A stretch of 64,000 nucleotides of DNA from contig NZ_CTDX01000016.1 in NCBI RefSeq assembly GCF_001375515.1, forward strand, positions 532,942-596,941, in the 5' to 3' direction. The notes beneath the pieces are model-generated. The model was not told the DNA's origin and made no database searches. It saw only the letters and a program-made list of their open reading frames with translations. The translations under genes and the position numbers were made by a program. Positions 1 through 8,061 of this stretch are shown here, piece after piece. Every line of letters begins with the position of its first letter. Within the stretch, counting starts at the first letter, position 1. Source of the DNA: Bacillus kwashiorkori. Its GTDB lineage: Bacteria; Bacillota; Bacilli; Bacillales; Caldibacillaceae.

Positions 1-2
1 TA

Positions 3-287
3 GAGTATATAGAAGATTTTCAAAAGAAAACATTAAGTGTTACGTACCTCCGATTTTTTGAAGAAAATATCTTACAATTTACACCATTTGAAACAAATCC
101 ACTTTTTTCTGTAGGTGATCAGCCTATTTTCCTTTATGATATTGTGGCATTAGTTGCACTCCAAATACCTGAATACAAAAATCGGAAACGACTGTTTATT
201 AATAATGAAGCAGAATTTTCCGAACTCTTTACGAACTGTAATAAAGAACAAATTTATGAAACATGTCAACAACTCCATAAAAATTAG
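3..287 (+). CDS. C-terminal part of an unrecognised protein (truncated by window edge)
   Basis: An open frame runs from the window edge to a TAG at 285-287 and encodes the last 94 residues of a protein. The piece is soluble, rich in Phe, Gln and Asn, with no membrane segment, cysteine cluster or nucleotide-binding motif. In B. subtilis the gene upstream of dacB is ypuI, but I do not recognise YpuI residues here, so the family is left open. The reading frame is convincing because it has no stops over 285 bases and is followed by a hairpin terminator before dacB. The start lies outside the window. Confidence 0.6.
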   Translation, partial: EYIEDFQKKTLSVTYLRFFEENILQFTPFETNPLFSVGDQPIFLYDIVALVALQIPEYKNRKRLFINNEAEFSELFTNCNKEQIYETCQQLHKN

Positions 288-432
288 CGATGTTCTTATA
301 AGAGGGCAGTTTAATTTTTGATATACGTTGATTGGTGTGATAGATGGCAGCTCTTGTGAATTTCATAGTATAGTTTTGGGGATGTTTTTGAGGTCGTTGC
401 TTGTTTTACTGAAATGATAAACGACTTCAATT

Positions 433-463
433 AAACATGCTCCTTTTAGTCATGTTTTTTTTA
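433..463 (+). terminator. Rho-independent terminator
   Basis: A 7-bp stem (AAACATG at 433-439 with CATGTTT at 451-457) is followed by a run of T. It lies about 150 bases after the partial gene and separates it from the dacB operon. Confidence 0.65.
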
Positions 464-569
464 TTTATGCGTCTATTACTGCCTTTAATTCCCCTCGTCT
501 AATCGTAGCAAACATCCCACCTTTAATTAATTCTTTCTAAACAAGTTATAGACAAAGTAGTAATTTTTA

Positions 570-597
570 TCATATCTGCCCTTTCATCGCATAAACT
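570..597 (+). promoter_or_regulatory. Candidate sigma-E promoter of dacB-spmA-spmB
   Basis: TCATATC (570-576) and CATAAACT (590-597), 13 bases apart, resemble the sigma-E -35 (KMATATT) and -10 (CATACAHT) elements. The dacB operon is mother-cell expressed under sigma-E in B. subtilis, and the predicted transcript start is about 30 bases before the dacB ATG. The rest of the 349-base gap from 288 to 636 holds only the terminator. Confidence 0.5.
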
Positions 598-636
598 TGT
601 ACAAAACAGTCCGAAGAAAGGGAAGATAACATCATT

Positions 637-1794
637 ATGGGTTTTAAAATTCGACGTCTAATTATTATCATTTCAATCATTGCGATAGCTGTTTCTTTGT
701 TACCGAATAGAACGAATGCTTTCGCCATCCAATCGTATAGTGCGATATTAATGGATCAAAAAACTGGACGAGTATTCTACGAAAGAAATGCCCATGAAAA
801 AAGGCGGATAGCTAGCATTACAAAAATAATGACGGCTATCATTGCTATTGAAAGTAATAAATTGTCTGAATTAGTTACGGTTAGCGAACGGGCAGTCTAT
901 ACAGAAGGATCTTCTGTTTTTTTAAAAATCGGTGAAAAAATTTCGTTAGAAGATTTAGTTTATGGATTGATGCTTCGTTCCGGCAATGATGCGGCAGTCG
1001 CAATTGCAGAACATGTCGGAGGTAGTATCGAAGGTTTTGTCTATTTAATGAATGAAAAAGCAAAACAAATAGGGATGAAAAATACAAATTTTGCAAACCC
1101 TCATGGACTGGACGACCACGAGAACCATTATTCGAGTGCCTATGATATGGCGTTGTTAACGAAATATGCGATGAATAACGAAAAGTTTCAAGAAATCTCT
1201 CGTACAAAAGTGCATCATGCACCGAACCCTGATAGTAAATGGCAACGAAAATGGACAAACAAGCATCGTTTAGTTACAGGAATGTATAAATATACGACAG
1301 GTGGAAAGACCGGTTATACGAAACGTGCAAAGCGAACGTTAGTTACAACAGCTTCAAAAAATGGAATGGATTTAATAGCCGTTACACTTAATTCTCCTTC
1401 CTCTGGAGATTGGAATGAACATATAAGTTTGTTTGACTATGTATTTAATCATTACGAACTTACCGAAGTTTTGCAAGAAGGGCCAATTAAGGGAATTAAG
1501 CATTCACCATATAAGAACCGTGCCTACTTAGAAACACCGTATCACTTTCCTTTGACCGAGAAAGAAATGGCAAAAATTGAAGTAAATTATCGCTTAATGA
1601 AGCCAAAGAAAGAATGGAAAAAACACCCCGAAAAAGTGCCGAAAATCATTGGGAGAGCCGAAGTATACTTTGAAAACAGAAAGGTCCATACGAAACCAAT
1701 CTATTACTATTATGAAGAAAAAAATGAAAAGACGTTTCTACAATGGACAAAGTACCTTTTCAATTTAATTATAGGGGTAAAAAACAATGATTAA
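637..1794 (+). CDS. dacB: Sporulation D-alanyl-D-alanine carboxypeptidase (PBP5*)
   Basis: This is a low-molecular-weight penicillin-binding protein of peptidase family S11, 385 aa. An N-terminal hydrophobic signal segment (about 7-29) is followed by the active-site motifs S60-I-T-K63, SGN at 115-117 and KTG at 224-226. In B. subtilis the enzyme trims D-Ala from stem peptides and controls cross-linking of the spore cortex. The ATG at 637 follows an AAAGGGA ribosome site. The gene heads an operon with spmA (8-base overlap) and spmB, the same order as in B. subtilis, and a sigma-E-like promoter lies upstream. Position and SpmA/SpmB linkage favour DacB over DacF or DacA. Confidence 0.93.
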   Translation: MGFKIRRLIIIISIIAIAVSLLPNRTNAFAIQSYSAILMDQKTGRVFYERNAHEKRRIASITKIMTAIIAIESNKLSELVTVSERAVYTEGSSVFLKIGEKISLEDLVYGLMLRSGNDAAVAIAEHVGGSIEGFVYLMNEKAKQIGMKNTNFANPHGLDDHENHYSSAYDMALLTKYAMNNEKFQEISRTKVHHAPNPDSKWQRKWTNKHRLVTGMYKYTTGGKTGYTKRAKRTLVTTASKNGMDLIAVTLNSPSSGDWNEHISLFDYVFNHYELTEVLQEGPIKGIKHSPYKNRAYLETPYHFPLTEKEMAKIEVNYRLMKPKKEWKKHPEKVPKIIGRAEVYFENRKVHTKPIYYYYEEKNEKTFLQWTKYLFNLIIGVKNND

Positions 1795-2380
1795 TTACAT
1801 ATGGGTAGGGATGGCAGTATTCGGGATAATTTTTGCGATGTTTAATGGCACGATGGAGGAAGTAAATAAGGCGATTTTTCAAAGTTCACAAGAAGCGGTT
1901 ACACTTTGTATTGGGTTTATTAGTATATTAGTATTTTGGCTCGGCTTAATGAAAATTGCACAAACATCAGGATTGTTAGATGCCTTAGCACGACTGTTTA
2001 AACCAATCGTGCGGAGACTATTTCCTGAAGTGCCGCCAGAACACCCAGCTATGGGATATATTCTGTCAAATATGATGGCGAACTTTTTTGGGTTAGGAAA
2101 TGCAGCAACACCACTCGGAATAAAAGCAATGGAACAGCTAAAAAAATTAAATAATGATGCTGAGTGGGCGAGTCGATCGATGATTACATTTCTAGTCATT
2201 AATACTTCAAGTCTAACCATTATCCCAACAACTGTGCTAGCTATTCGGATGAAATATGAGTCACAATCGCCTGCTGAAATAGTAGTACCTACTATAATAG
2301 CTACAATGTGTTCCACGATTGGAGCGATATTAATTGACCGTTACTTTTATTATCGTAGAAAACGAAACGGAGTGAAGTAA
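1787..2380 (+). CDS. spmA: Spore maturation protein A
   Basis: SpmA is a 197-aa integral membrane protein with nucleoside-recognition (Gate) domain features; several hydrophobic helices can be read, including residues 4-20 and 38-60. With SpmB it is needed for proper spore core dehydration and heat resistance in B. subtilis; the transported substrate is not established. The start overlaps the end of dacB by 8 bases, indicating translational coupling, and the stop abuts the spmB start directly. Length and the conserved NMMANFFGLGNAATPLG segment (about residues 90-106) match the family. Confidence 0.93.
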   Translation: MINYIWVGMAVFGIIFAMFNGTMEEVNKAIFQSSQEAVTLCIGFISILVFWLGLMKIAQTSGLLDALARLFKPIVRRLFPEVPPEHPAMGYILSNMMANFFGLGNAATPLGIKAMEQLKKLNNDAEWASRSMITFLVINTSSLTIIPTTVLAIRMKYESQSPAEIVVPTIIATMCSTIGAILIDRYFYYRRKRNGVK

Positions 2381-2917
2381 ATGGAATTTGTCTCAGCCGT
2401 TTCACTATGGTTAATACCTATTATTATTGGCTTTATTTTATTATATGGAACATGGAAAAAGGTGCCAACATATGAGACTTTTGTTGAAGGTGGAAAAGAA
2501 GGAATTAAAATAGCTATTTCCATTATTCCGTTTTTAGTTGGGATGTTGGTCGCCATTTCCATCTTTCGTGCCTCAGGAGCATTGCAATTTATTATTGACT
2601 TACTGCGACCTTTGCTAGAATTTATCGGTGTGCCTCCGGAAATTGCTCCACTAGCTGCGATTAGACCAATATCGGGTAATGCAGCACTCGGGATGGTTAG
2701 TGATATTATAGCAACGTACGGACCTGATTCATTTTTAGGGAGACTCGCTTCCGTTATACAAGGGAGTACTGATACAACCTTTTATATATTGACAGTATAT
2801 TTTGGTGCGGTAGGAATTAAAAAAATGGGGGATGCATTAAAAGTAGGCCTCCTAGCTGATTTAGTTGGCATAACTGCTAGTATCCTAATCGTTACTATTA
2901 TATTTGGCAGCCTATAA
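2381..2917 (+). CDS. spmB: Spore maturation protein B
   Basis: SpmB (178 aa) is the membrane partner of SpmA, with the same Gate-domain fold: hydrophobic helices near residues 7-24, 43-63 and 150-176 and a conserved central segment with RPISGNAALGMVSD (about 95-108). The pair acts in the mother cell during late spore maturation in B. subtilis. The ATG follows the spmA TAA without a gap, with a GGAGTGA ribosome site inside spmA. A strong hairpin terminator follows the stop, closing the dacB-spmA-spmB operon. Confidence 0.93.
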   Translation: MEFVSAVSLWLIPIIIGFILLYGTWKKVPTYETFVEGGKEGIKIAISIIPFLVGMLVAISIFRASGALQFIIDLLRPLLEFIGVPPEIAPLAAIRPISGNAALGMVSDIIATYGPDSFLGRLASVIQGSTDTTFYILTVYFGAVGIKKMGDALKVGLLADLVGITASILIVTIIFGSL

Positions 2918-2923
2918 ATATCG

Positions 2924-2949
2924 GAACAGGTTATCCTGTTCTTTTTTTA
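2924..2949 (+). terminator. Rho-independent terminator after spmB
   Basis: GAACAGG (2924-2930), loop TTAT and CCTGTTC (2935-2941) form a perfect 7-bp stem, followed by seven T. It ends the sporulation operon seven bases after the spmB stop. Confidence 0.85.
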
Positions 2950-3064
2950 TTTACTGGATAAACTTATATTAAAAAAGTTTTTCCTTTGTTTTCTTTGAAA
3001 AACTATGTCATAATTTTGGCAGGAAGAATCAGCTGAGAATTTTAGTAAAGGAGTGTCTTCCGAC

Positions 3065-3793
3065 TTGGAAAGATTACAAAAAATTATTGCACAATCTGGT
3101 TTAGCATCAAGAAGAAAGGCAGAACAGTTAATAACTGAAGGTAAAGTAAAAGTAAATGGTCAAGTTGTTACACAGTTAGGCACGAAAGTTAACGCAACAG
3201 ACGATATTGAAGTCAATGGAGTAAAAATCGAAAAAGAAACACCAGTCTATTTCCTATTTTATAAACCAAGAGGAGTAATTTCTTCTGTTAAAGATGAGAA
3301 AGGTAGAAAAACCGTTACTGATTTTTTCAATAACATAGATGAGCGAATATTTCCGATTGGCAGATTAGATTACGATACTTCAGGGTTATTATTGTTGACG
3401 AATGACGGAGACTTCGCACAAATGTTAATGCATCCAAAATATGAAGTGGATAAAACATATATAGCTAAAGTGGAAGGTATTCCTTCGAGATTAGCTTTAA
3501 AACAATTACAAGATGGCGTGAAATTAGATGATGGTATGACAGCACCAAGCCGGGTGAAATTTTTATCAGCGGACAAACGGAAAAAAACCGCGATAATTGA
3601 AATTACGATCCATGAAGGGAGAAATCGTCAAGTTCGGCGGATGTTTGAGAAAATTGGTTTTCCTGTTTTAAAACTCAAAAGGGAACGCTATTCATTTTTA
3701 ACATTACACGGTTTAAATGCAGGGGAATATCGTCCTTTAACCCCGCATGAAGTCAAACAATTACGTATTATAGCAGAAAAAGGTAGAAACTAA
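3065..3793 (+). CDS. rluB: 23S rRNA pseudouridine synthase B
   Basis: RluB (242 aa) isomerises a uridine of 23S rRNA to pseudouridine. An N-terminal S4 RNA-binding domain (about 1-60, GLASRRKAEQLI) precedes the RsuA/RluB catalytic domain, whose GRLDYDTSGLLLLTNDG signature holds the catalytic Asp. The start is taken as TTG at 3065: the AAGGAG at 3048-3053 sits 11 bases upstream and the product then begins MERLQKIIAQSG, as in B. subtilis RluB. A GTG at 3053 in the same frame overlaps the ribosome site itself and is unlikely. rluB precedes resA in B. subtilis as well. Confidence 0.93.
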   Translation: MERLQKIIAQSGLASRRKAEQLITEGKVKVNGQVVTQLGTKVNATDDIEVNGVKIEKETPVYFLFYKPRGVISSVKDEKGRKTVTDFFNNIDERIFPIGRLDYDTSGLLLLTNDGDFAQMLMHPKYEVDKTYIAKVEGIPSRLALKQLQDGVKLDDGMTAPSRVKFLSADKRKKTAIIEITIHEGRNRQVRRMFEKIGFPVLKLKRERYSFLTLHGLNAGEYRPLTPHEVKQLRIIAEKGRN

Positions 3794-3807
3794 GTTAACT
3801 CAAGCGC

Positions 3808-3862
3808 GTTCACATAAAAGACACAATATAAATAATGTGTAAATAGTGGAAAATGATATAAT
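3808..3862 (+). promoter_or_regulatory. Candidate ResD-activated promoter of resABC
   Basis: TATAAT at 3857-3862 has no good -35 box at the usual spacing. GTTCACATA (3808-3816, reverse orientation) and TGTGTAAAT (3837-3845) each match the ResD consensus TTTGTGAAT at 7 of 9 positions. ResD activates resA in B. subtilis, so a weak core promoter with upstream ResD half-sites is expected. The match to short AT-rich motifs is suggestive only. Confidence 0.4.
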
Positions 3863-3892
3863 AATCGAAACATCGTGCGGGAGGGGATAAGG

Positions 3893-4432
3893 GTGAAAAA
3901 TAAAAAGCAAAGATTGATATTTCGAACCATTATATTAGTTCTGTTGTCGTCCGCAATTATTTATACATTGTATGTAAATATTTCAAACGATAAAGAAAAG
4001 GCAGTAGCTGCAGTCGGTAAAGTAGCACCAGATTTTGTATTAAAAGACTTAACCGGAAATAGTTTTCAATTGTCTGATTATGAAGGCAAAGGGGTATTTT
4101 TAAACTTCTGGGGTACATTTTGTGAGCCTTGTAAAAAAGAAATGCCGTATATGGACAATCAATATAAAGTTTACCGCGAAGAAGGGGTTGAAATACTAGC
4201 TGTTAATGTTGGGGAAACAAAACTGGCAATTGAACGGTTCGCTAAACAATATGATTTAAGTTTTCCGATTATTGTTGACGAAGACGGGGAAGTACAGCAT
4301 GCATACGGTGTGCTTCCTTTGCCTGCAACATTTTTAATTGACCCAGAAGGAAAGATTGTCAAGTACCATACAGGGGAACTTGACGAACAGACGATCCAGC
4401 AATATATGGAACTTATAAAACCGAAAAACTAG
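3893..4432 (+). CDS. resA: Thiol-disulfide oxidoreductase for cytochrome c maturation
   Basis: ResA is a membrane-anchored, extracytoplasmic thioredoxin-like protein that reduces the cysteines of apocytochrome c before heme attachment by ResBC. A signal anchor at about residues 10-28 is followed by the thioredoxin fold with the CEPC active site (C77 and C80) and a cis-Pro in PLPATF. The usual Trp before CEPC is replaced by Phe (F76). The GTG at 3893 is chosen because GGGAGGGG (3879-3886) lies six bases upstream and the product then starts like B. subtilis ResA; an upstream GTG at 3875 has no ribosome site. First gene of resABC. Confidence 0.93.
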   Translation: MKNKKQRLIFRTIILVLLSSAIIYTLYVNISNDKEKAVAAVGKVAPDFVLKDLTGNSFQLSDYEGKGVFLNFWGTFCEPCKKEMPYMDNQYKVYREEGVEILAVNVGETKLAIERFAKQYDLSFPIIVDEDGEVQHAYGVLPLPATFLIDPEGKIVKYHTGELDEQTIQQYMELIKPKN

Positions 4433-4491
4433 TAATCTTCAAGAAAAAGTAAGCGCTAAACAATTGTTTTAGTGAAATGGGGAGACTTTTT

Positions 4492-6126
4492 ATGAAAACG
4501 GTAAAATGCGAGTGTGGCCATGTGAATCCTATTGGCACGGTAATTTGTGAAGCATGTGGCCGAGTTATACCAGAAGAAGAAAAGCAGAAAAAACTAGTAG
4601 ACATGCGCTATGAGGGTACTGCTAGACGATCGCAAGTTTATAAGCAAACGATAATTGATAAAATTTGGATGTTTTTTTCTTCTGTTAAAGTTGGGGTTAT
4701 ATTAATTGTCATTACATTATGTGTATCCGCGATAGGAACTATTTTTCCACAAGTATCAACACTAGGATTAACTATTTCTGCAAAAGACTACTATGAAGAT
4801 CGGTATGGACTGTTTGGTTCTATTTATTATTTTTTAGGCTTTCATGATTTATATCGTTCATGGTGGTATTTGTTATTAGTTGCTTCCATCGGTGTATCAT
4901 TAGTTATTTGTAGTTTAGATAGAGTAGTTCCTTTATATAAAGCTTTGAAAAATCAACGAGTATCGAGACACGAAAGTTTTTTAATGAGACAGCGGTTTTT
5001 CGCCAAACAATCTGTTCCTGAGGTTATGGATCAGTTGAACATACTAAAGGAAAGATTAACGAAAAAAGGTTATAAAGTTAAAGAAGATAATGGGAATATA
5101 TTGGCGGAAAAGGGTCGCTTTTCTAGGTGGGGTCCGTATGTAAACCATGTCGGCCTTATTATTTTTCTTATCGGTGCGATGTTGCGTTCTGTTCCAGGAA
5201 TGTACATAAACGAAAGACTATGGATTAAAGAAGGCGAAACATTGGCAATTCCTGGAACGGATAAACAATATTATCTGGAAAATCATCAATTTATTTTAGA
5301 AGTTTATGATAAAGATAATGTAGAAGAAGTATTCCAAGAAGCGATTGAAAAAAAAGGAAATATCATAAAAAACTTTCAAACCAATGTCACCCTATATGAA
5401 GCAGACACGACATTACCAGGTGAAGAAGCGAAGTTAAGTAAAATGAAAGACTTTGAGATTCAAGTCAATAAACCTCTTAAATTTGACAACTATGCGCTTT
5501 ACCAATCAAGTTATAAATTAAATGAAATTCAAACAATGAATTTCACATTAATTGATAAAAGTACGAATAAAGAATTTGGCGATATTTCCATCAATCTACA
5601 AAATCCAGATGAAATTTATCCATTAGAAAATGGATATACAGTAGAATTACTTAGTTATTTCCCTGATTTTATTTTCAATGACAATGGGGAACCTTCCACG
5701 AAGTCGCCAAACCCAAATAACCCTGCATTTGTATTTAAAATGATTACACCAGATCGTCCAGAGGGAGAGGTTAGTTTTGCGGCTATCCAGCAAACGATTG
5801 AACCTAATGGAGAGAATAAATATAAAATGGCATTCAAGTCAGCCGAGATGGTTAATTATAGCGGACTGACGGTGAGAAAAGACTTAACGTTATGGATTAT
5901 TGCATTAGGTGGGATTATTTTTATGATTGGTGTCATTCAAGGATCCTATTGGCATCATCGTAGAGTATGGGTGAAGCGAAAGGGCAGTGAAATTTATATT
6001 GCTTGTCATACGAATAAAAATTGGTTTAGTTTGCAAAAGGAAATGGAAAAAATATTAGTAAATACGAGCTTACCAATACCAATTGATCAAACGAAAAAGG
6101 AAGATAATGAGCTGAATAAGGGGTGA
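4492..6126 (+). CDS. resB: Cytochrome c biogenesis protein ResB
   Basis: ResB (544 aa) forms with ResC the System II heme export and cytochrome c synthase complex in the membrane. The N-terminus carries a small zinc-ribbon-like cysteine set (C6, C8, C19, C22), also present in B. subtilis ResB, followed by hydrophobic segments near 60-80, 125-145 and 215-232, a large outside domain, and a last helix near 470-490. ATG 4492 is preferred over ATG 4477 because GGGGAG (4479-4484) lies seven bases before it and it matches the B. subtilis start MKxVKCECGH. Six bases separate it from resC. Confidence 0.93.
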   Translation: MKTVKCECGHVNPIGTVICEACGRVIPEEEKQKKLVDMRYEGTARRSQVYKQTIIDKIWMFFSSVKVGVILIVITLCVSAIGTIFPQVSTLGLTISAKDYYEDRYGLFGSIYYFLGFHDLYRSWWYLLLVASIGVSLVICSLDRVVPLYKALKNQRVSRHESFLMRQRFFAKQSVPEVMDQLNILKERLTKKGYKVKEDNGNILAEKGRFSRWGPYVNHVGLIIFLIGAMLRSVPGMYINERLWIKEGETLAIPGTDKQYYLENHQFILEVYDKDNVEEVFQEAIEKKGNIIKNFQTNVTLYEADTTLPGEEAKLSKMKDFEIQVNKPLKFDNYALYQSSYKLNEIQTMNFTLIDKSTNKEFGDISINLQNPDEIYPLENGYTVELLSYFPDFIFNDNGEPSTKSPNPNNPAFVFKMITPDRPEGEVSFAAIQQTIEPNGENKYKMAFKSAEMVNYSGLTVRKDLTLWIIALGGIIFMIGVIQGSYWHHRRVWVKRKGSEIYIACHTNKNWFSLQKEMEKILVNTSLPIPIDQTKKEDNELNKG

Positions 6127-6132
6127 ATATAA

Positions 6133-7335
6133 ATGGGTACAACATTAACACAAATAAGCGGTCAATTATTATTTGCAGCTTTCATATTATATTTAATTGC
6201 TATTTTCTTTCTTGGGGGAGCAATTAAACAAAAGAAAGGACTAGAACAAAATAATCAGTTTAAGAAAAAGAATATTAGTAGTTTTCTTGGAATTAGTTTT
6301 ACCATACTAGGTTTTATCTCCCAAGCAAGCTATTTCATTTTACGCTGGATTGCAGGTGGACATGCTCCTGTCAGCAACATGTTCGAATTTATCACATTTT
6401 TTAGCATAATGTTTGTCGGAGCATATATTATTATTTATTTTATTTATCGTTCTCATGTATTAGGTGTATTTACATTGCCTATTGTGCTAGTAATTATTGC
6501 ATATGGAAGTTTATTTCCGAAAGATATTACCCCGCTAATTCCAGCTCTTAATAGCGAATGGTTATATATACACGTAATGACAACCGCAGCAGGACAAGGT
6601 GTTTTAGCGATAAGTTTTATTGCGGGCTTAATATACTTAATTAAAAATATTGATCAATCTAAGAAAGATAAAAAAACTTTTTGGCTGGAAGCAGTTATGT
6701 TTACAGTTATTACGACAATTGGTTTTATCTTGATTACTGTTACCTTTAATCTAGCAAACTATGAGACTGAATTTGAATGGCAAACGAAAGAAGGGGAAGT
6801 GTCTAAGCAAGTATATCATTTACCACCTATCGTAGGTCCGAATGAGTGGGAATATGTATCCGGAAATACGATGGAGCCATTAGTAGAGATGCCTGCAATT
6901 ATCCATGCACAAAGATTGAATTCGGTACTTTGGTCATTTATTGCTGGTACTATTCTTTATTTGTTAGTTCGGCTAATCGCGAGAAAACGTGTGGCCGCAT
7001 TAATTCAACCTAGCTTAAAGCGGGTAAACTCTGAACTAGTAGATGAAATCAGTTATCGTTCCGTATTATTCGGCTTTCCAATTTTTACATTAGGTGGTCT
7101 TATTTTTGCGATGATATGGGCACAAATATCTTGGTCCAGATTTTGGGCTTGGGACCCGAAGGAAGTGTGGGCTCTCATTACATGGCTGTTCTACGCCGCA
7201 TTTTTACATTTACGCTTATCAAGAGGGTGGCACGGAGAAAAATCTGCATGGTTAGCAGTTATCGGATTTGGTATTATAATGTTCAACTTAATTTTCGTCA
7301 ACCTAATCATCGCAGGCCTACATTCCTACGCATAA
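6133..7335 (+). CDS. resC: Cytochrome c biogenesis protein ResC (CcsA family)
   Basis: ResC (400 aa) is the polytopic heme-handling partner of ResB. About eight hydrophobic helices are readable. The tryptophan-rich WWD motif is present in the form [18 protein letters not shown], where most homologs have Gly in place of the Ser and Ala. Conserved His residues before and after the motif (in [19 protein letters not shown] and [10 protein letters not shown]) fit the heme ligands of the CcsA/CcmC family. It is the last gene of resABC; unusually, a cluster of G+C-rich repeats separates it from its terminator and from resD. Confidence 0.94.
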   Translation: MGTTLTQISGQLLFAAFILYLIAIFFLGGAIKQKKGLEQNNQFKKKNISSFLGISFTILGFISQASYFILRWIAGGHAPVSNMFEFITFFSIMFVGAYIIIYFIYRSHVLGVFTLPIVLVIIAYGSLFPKDITPLIPALNSEWLYIHVMTTAAGQGVLAISFIAGLIYLIKNIDQSKKDKKTFWLEAVMFTVITTIGFILITVTFNLANYETEFEWQTKEGEVSKQVYHLPPIVGPNEWEYVSGNTMEPLVEMPAIIHAQRLNSVLWSFIAGTILYLLVRLIARKRVAALIQPSLKRVNSELVDEISYRSVLFGFPIFTLGGLIFAMIWAQISWSRFWAWDPKEVWALITWLFYAAFLHLRLSRGWHGEKSAWLAVIGFGIIMFNLIFVNLIIAGLHSYA

Positions 7336-7336
7336 A

Positions 7337-7484
7337 AGAAAAGCGAAGGCGACTGTACAGAAACGGGGGGACTGGAGGGAGCCAAGAGCGAGATAAAGGA
7401 ATCACGACGAGGAACGAGTCGATGATGACTTATCGAAGTGGAGGCGAGCGAAGTCCACCCGTTTCTAGGAGCCGCAGCTGGACA
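7337..7484 (+). repeat. Interspersed repeat, copy A
   Basis: About 148 bases, much richer in G+C than the flanks. It opens with AAGCGAAGGCGACTGTA-like sequence (7341) and ends with AGGAGCCGCAGCTGGAC. GAAACGGG (7360-7367) pairs perfectly with CCCGTTTC (7458-7465), and GGACT (7369-7373) with AGTCC (7452-7456), so the element can fold into one long hairpin. It begins right after the resC stop. It resembles the small intergenic repeats common in Bacillaceae; no family name can be given without a search. Confidence 0.85.
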
Positions 7485-7485
7485 A

Positions 7486-7633
7486 AGAAAAGCGAAGGCG
7501 ACTGTAGAGCGGCGTATGGGCTGGACCCAAACCGCAGGAGATAAAGGAAACACGATGAGCCTGGCGAATCGATGTTGACTTATCGTACGGAGGTTTGGGG
7601 AAGTCCACTAGCCGCTAGGAGCCGCAGCTGGAC
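7486..7633 (+). repeat. Interspersed repeat, copy B
   Basis: A second copy in the same orientation, 149 bases after copy A, sharing both ends and the GACTTATCG core. Its stem differs from copy A but still pairs: AGCGGC (7508-7513) with GCCGCT (7611-7616), and GGAC plus CCAAACC (7523-7533) with GGTTTGG (7592-7598) and GTCC (7603-7606). The paired changes between copies suggest that structure, not sequence, is kept. Confidence 0.85.
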
Positions 7634-7702
7634 ATCAATGTTCGCAGACTAAGTACGCGGCGTCCTGCCGCAACGTCTGCATGACCAACGTCGTGTTGGC
7701 CC
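7634..7702 (+). repeat. Hairpin-rich spacer between repeat copies B and C
   Basis: This stretch is not part of the repeat unit. It holds nested inverted repeats: GCAGAC (7644-7649) with GTCTGC (7675-7680) enclosing GCGGC (7657-7661) with GCCGC (7667-7671), then CCAAC (7685-7689) with GTTGG (7695-7699). It may be the end module of a longer composite element. Confidence 0.6.
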
Positions 7703-7805
7703 AAGCGAAGGCGACTGTAGAGCGGCGTATGGACTGGACCCAAACCGCAGGAGATATAGGAAACACGGCGAAGAATGAGCCGATGTTGACTTATCGAAGT
7801 GAAGG
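7703..7805 (+). repeat. Interspersed repeat, copy C, truncated
   Basis: A third copy nearly identical to the first two thirds of copy B (AAGCGAAGGCGACTGTA at 7703, AGCGGC at 7721-7726). It stops after GACTTATCGAAGTGAAGG and lacks the 3' arm of the stem, so it cannot fold like A and B. Confidence 0.8.
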
Positions 7806-7843
7806 TATAAATGTTAACTATTTATGTCAATAATTCGACTGTT

Positions 7844-7878
7844 AAAAGTCTTCACAAGATAAATGTGGAGACTTTTTT
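7844..7878 (+). terminator. Rho-independent terminator after resABC and repeats
   Basis: AAAAGTCTTCACA (7844-7856) and TGTGGAGACTTTT (7864-7876) form a 13-bp stem with one mismatch and a 7-base loop, then T. It lies about 500 bases after resC, so the repeat cluster probably sits in the 3' untranslated region of the resABC message. Confidence 0.8.
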
Positions 7879-8061
7879 AATTGAAAGATTTATACTGTAG
7901 TTAAATAGATTAGTTGCTACTAGTGGCTTTTGCTGTTAATAAAGAATATTCTAGTAAATCATTTGTGAAACTTTTCATATTTTTTGTTAATAACAATGGA
8001 TAAATTATAGATATTTTTTGTCGATTTTTGTACAATGAATATATGCAAGGAGGAATGAAGG

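Noticed and set aside
7116-7553. Open frames on both strands across the end of resC and the repeat region (about 142 and 75 codons)
   Set aside because: They run through repeat copies A and B and have no ribosome site; the lack of stops comes from the high G+C of the repeats.
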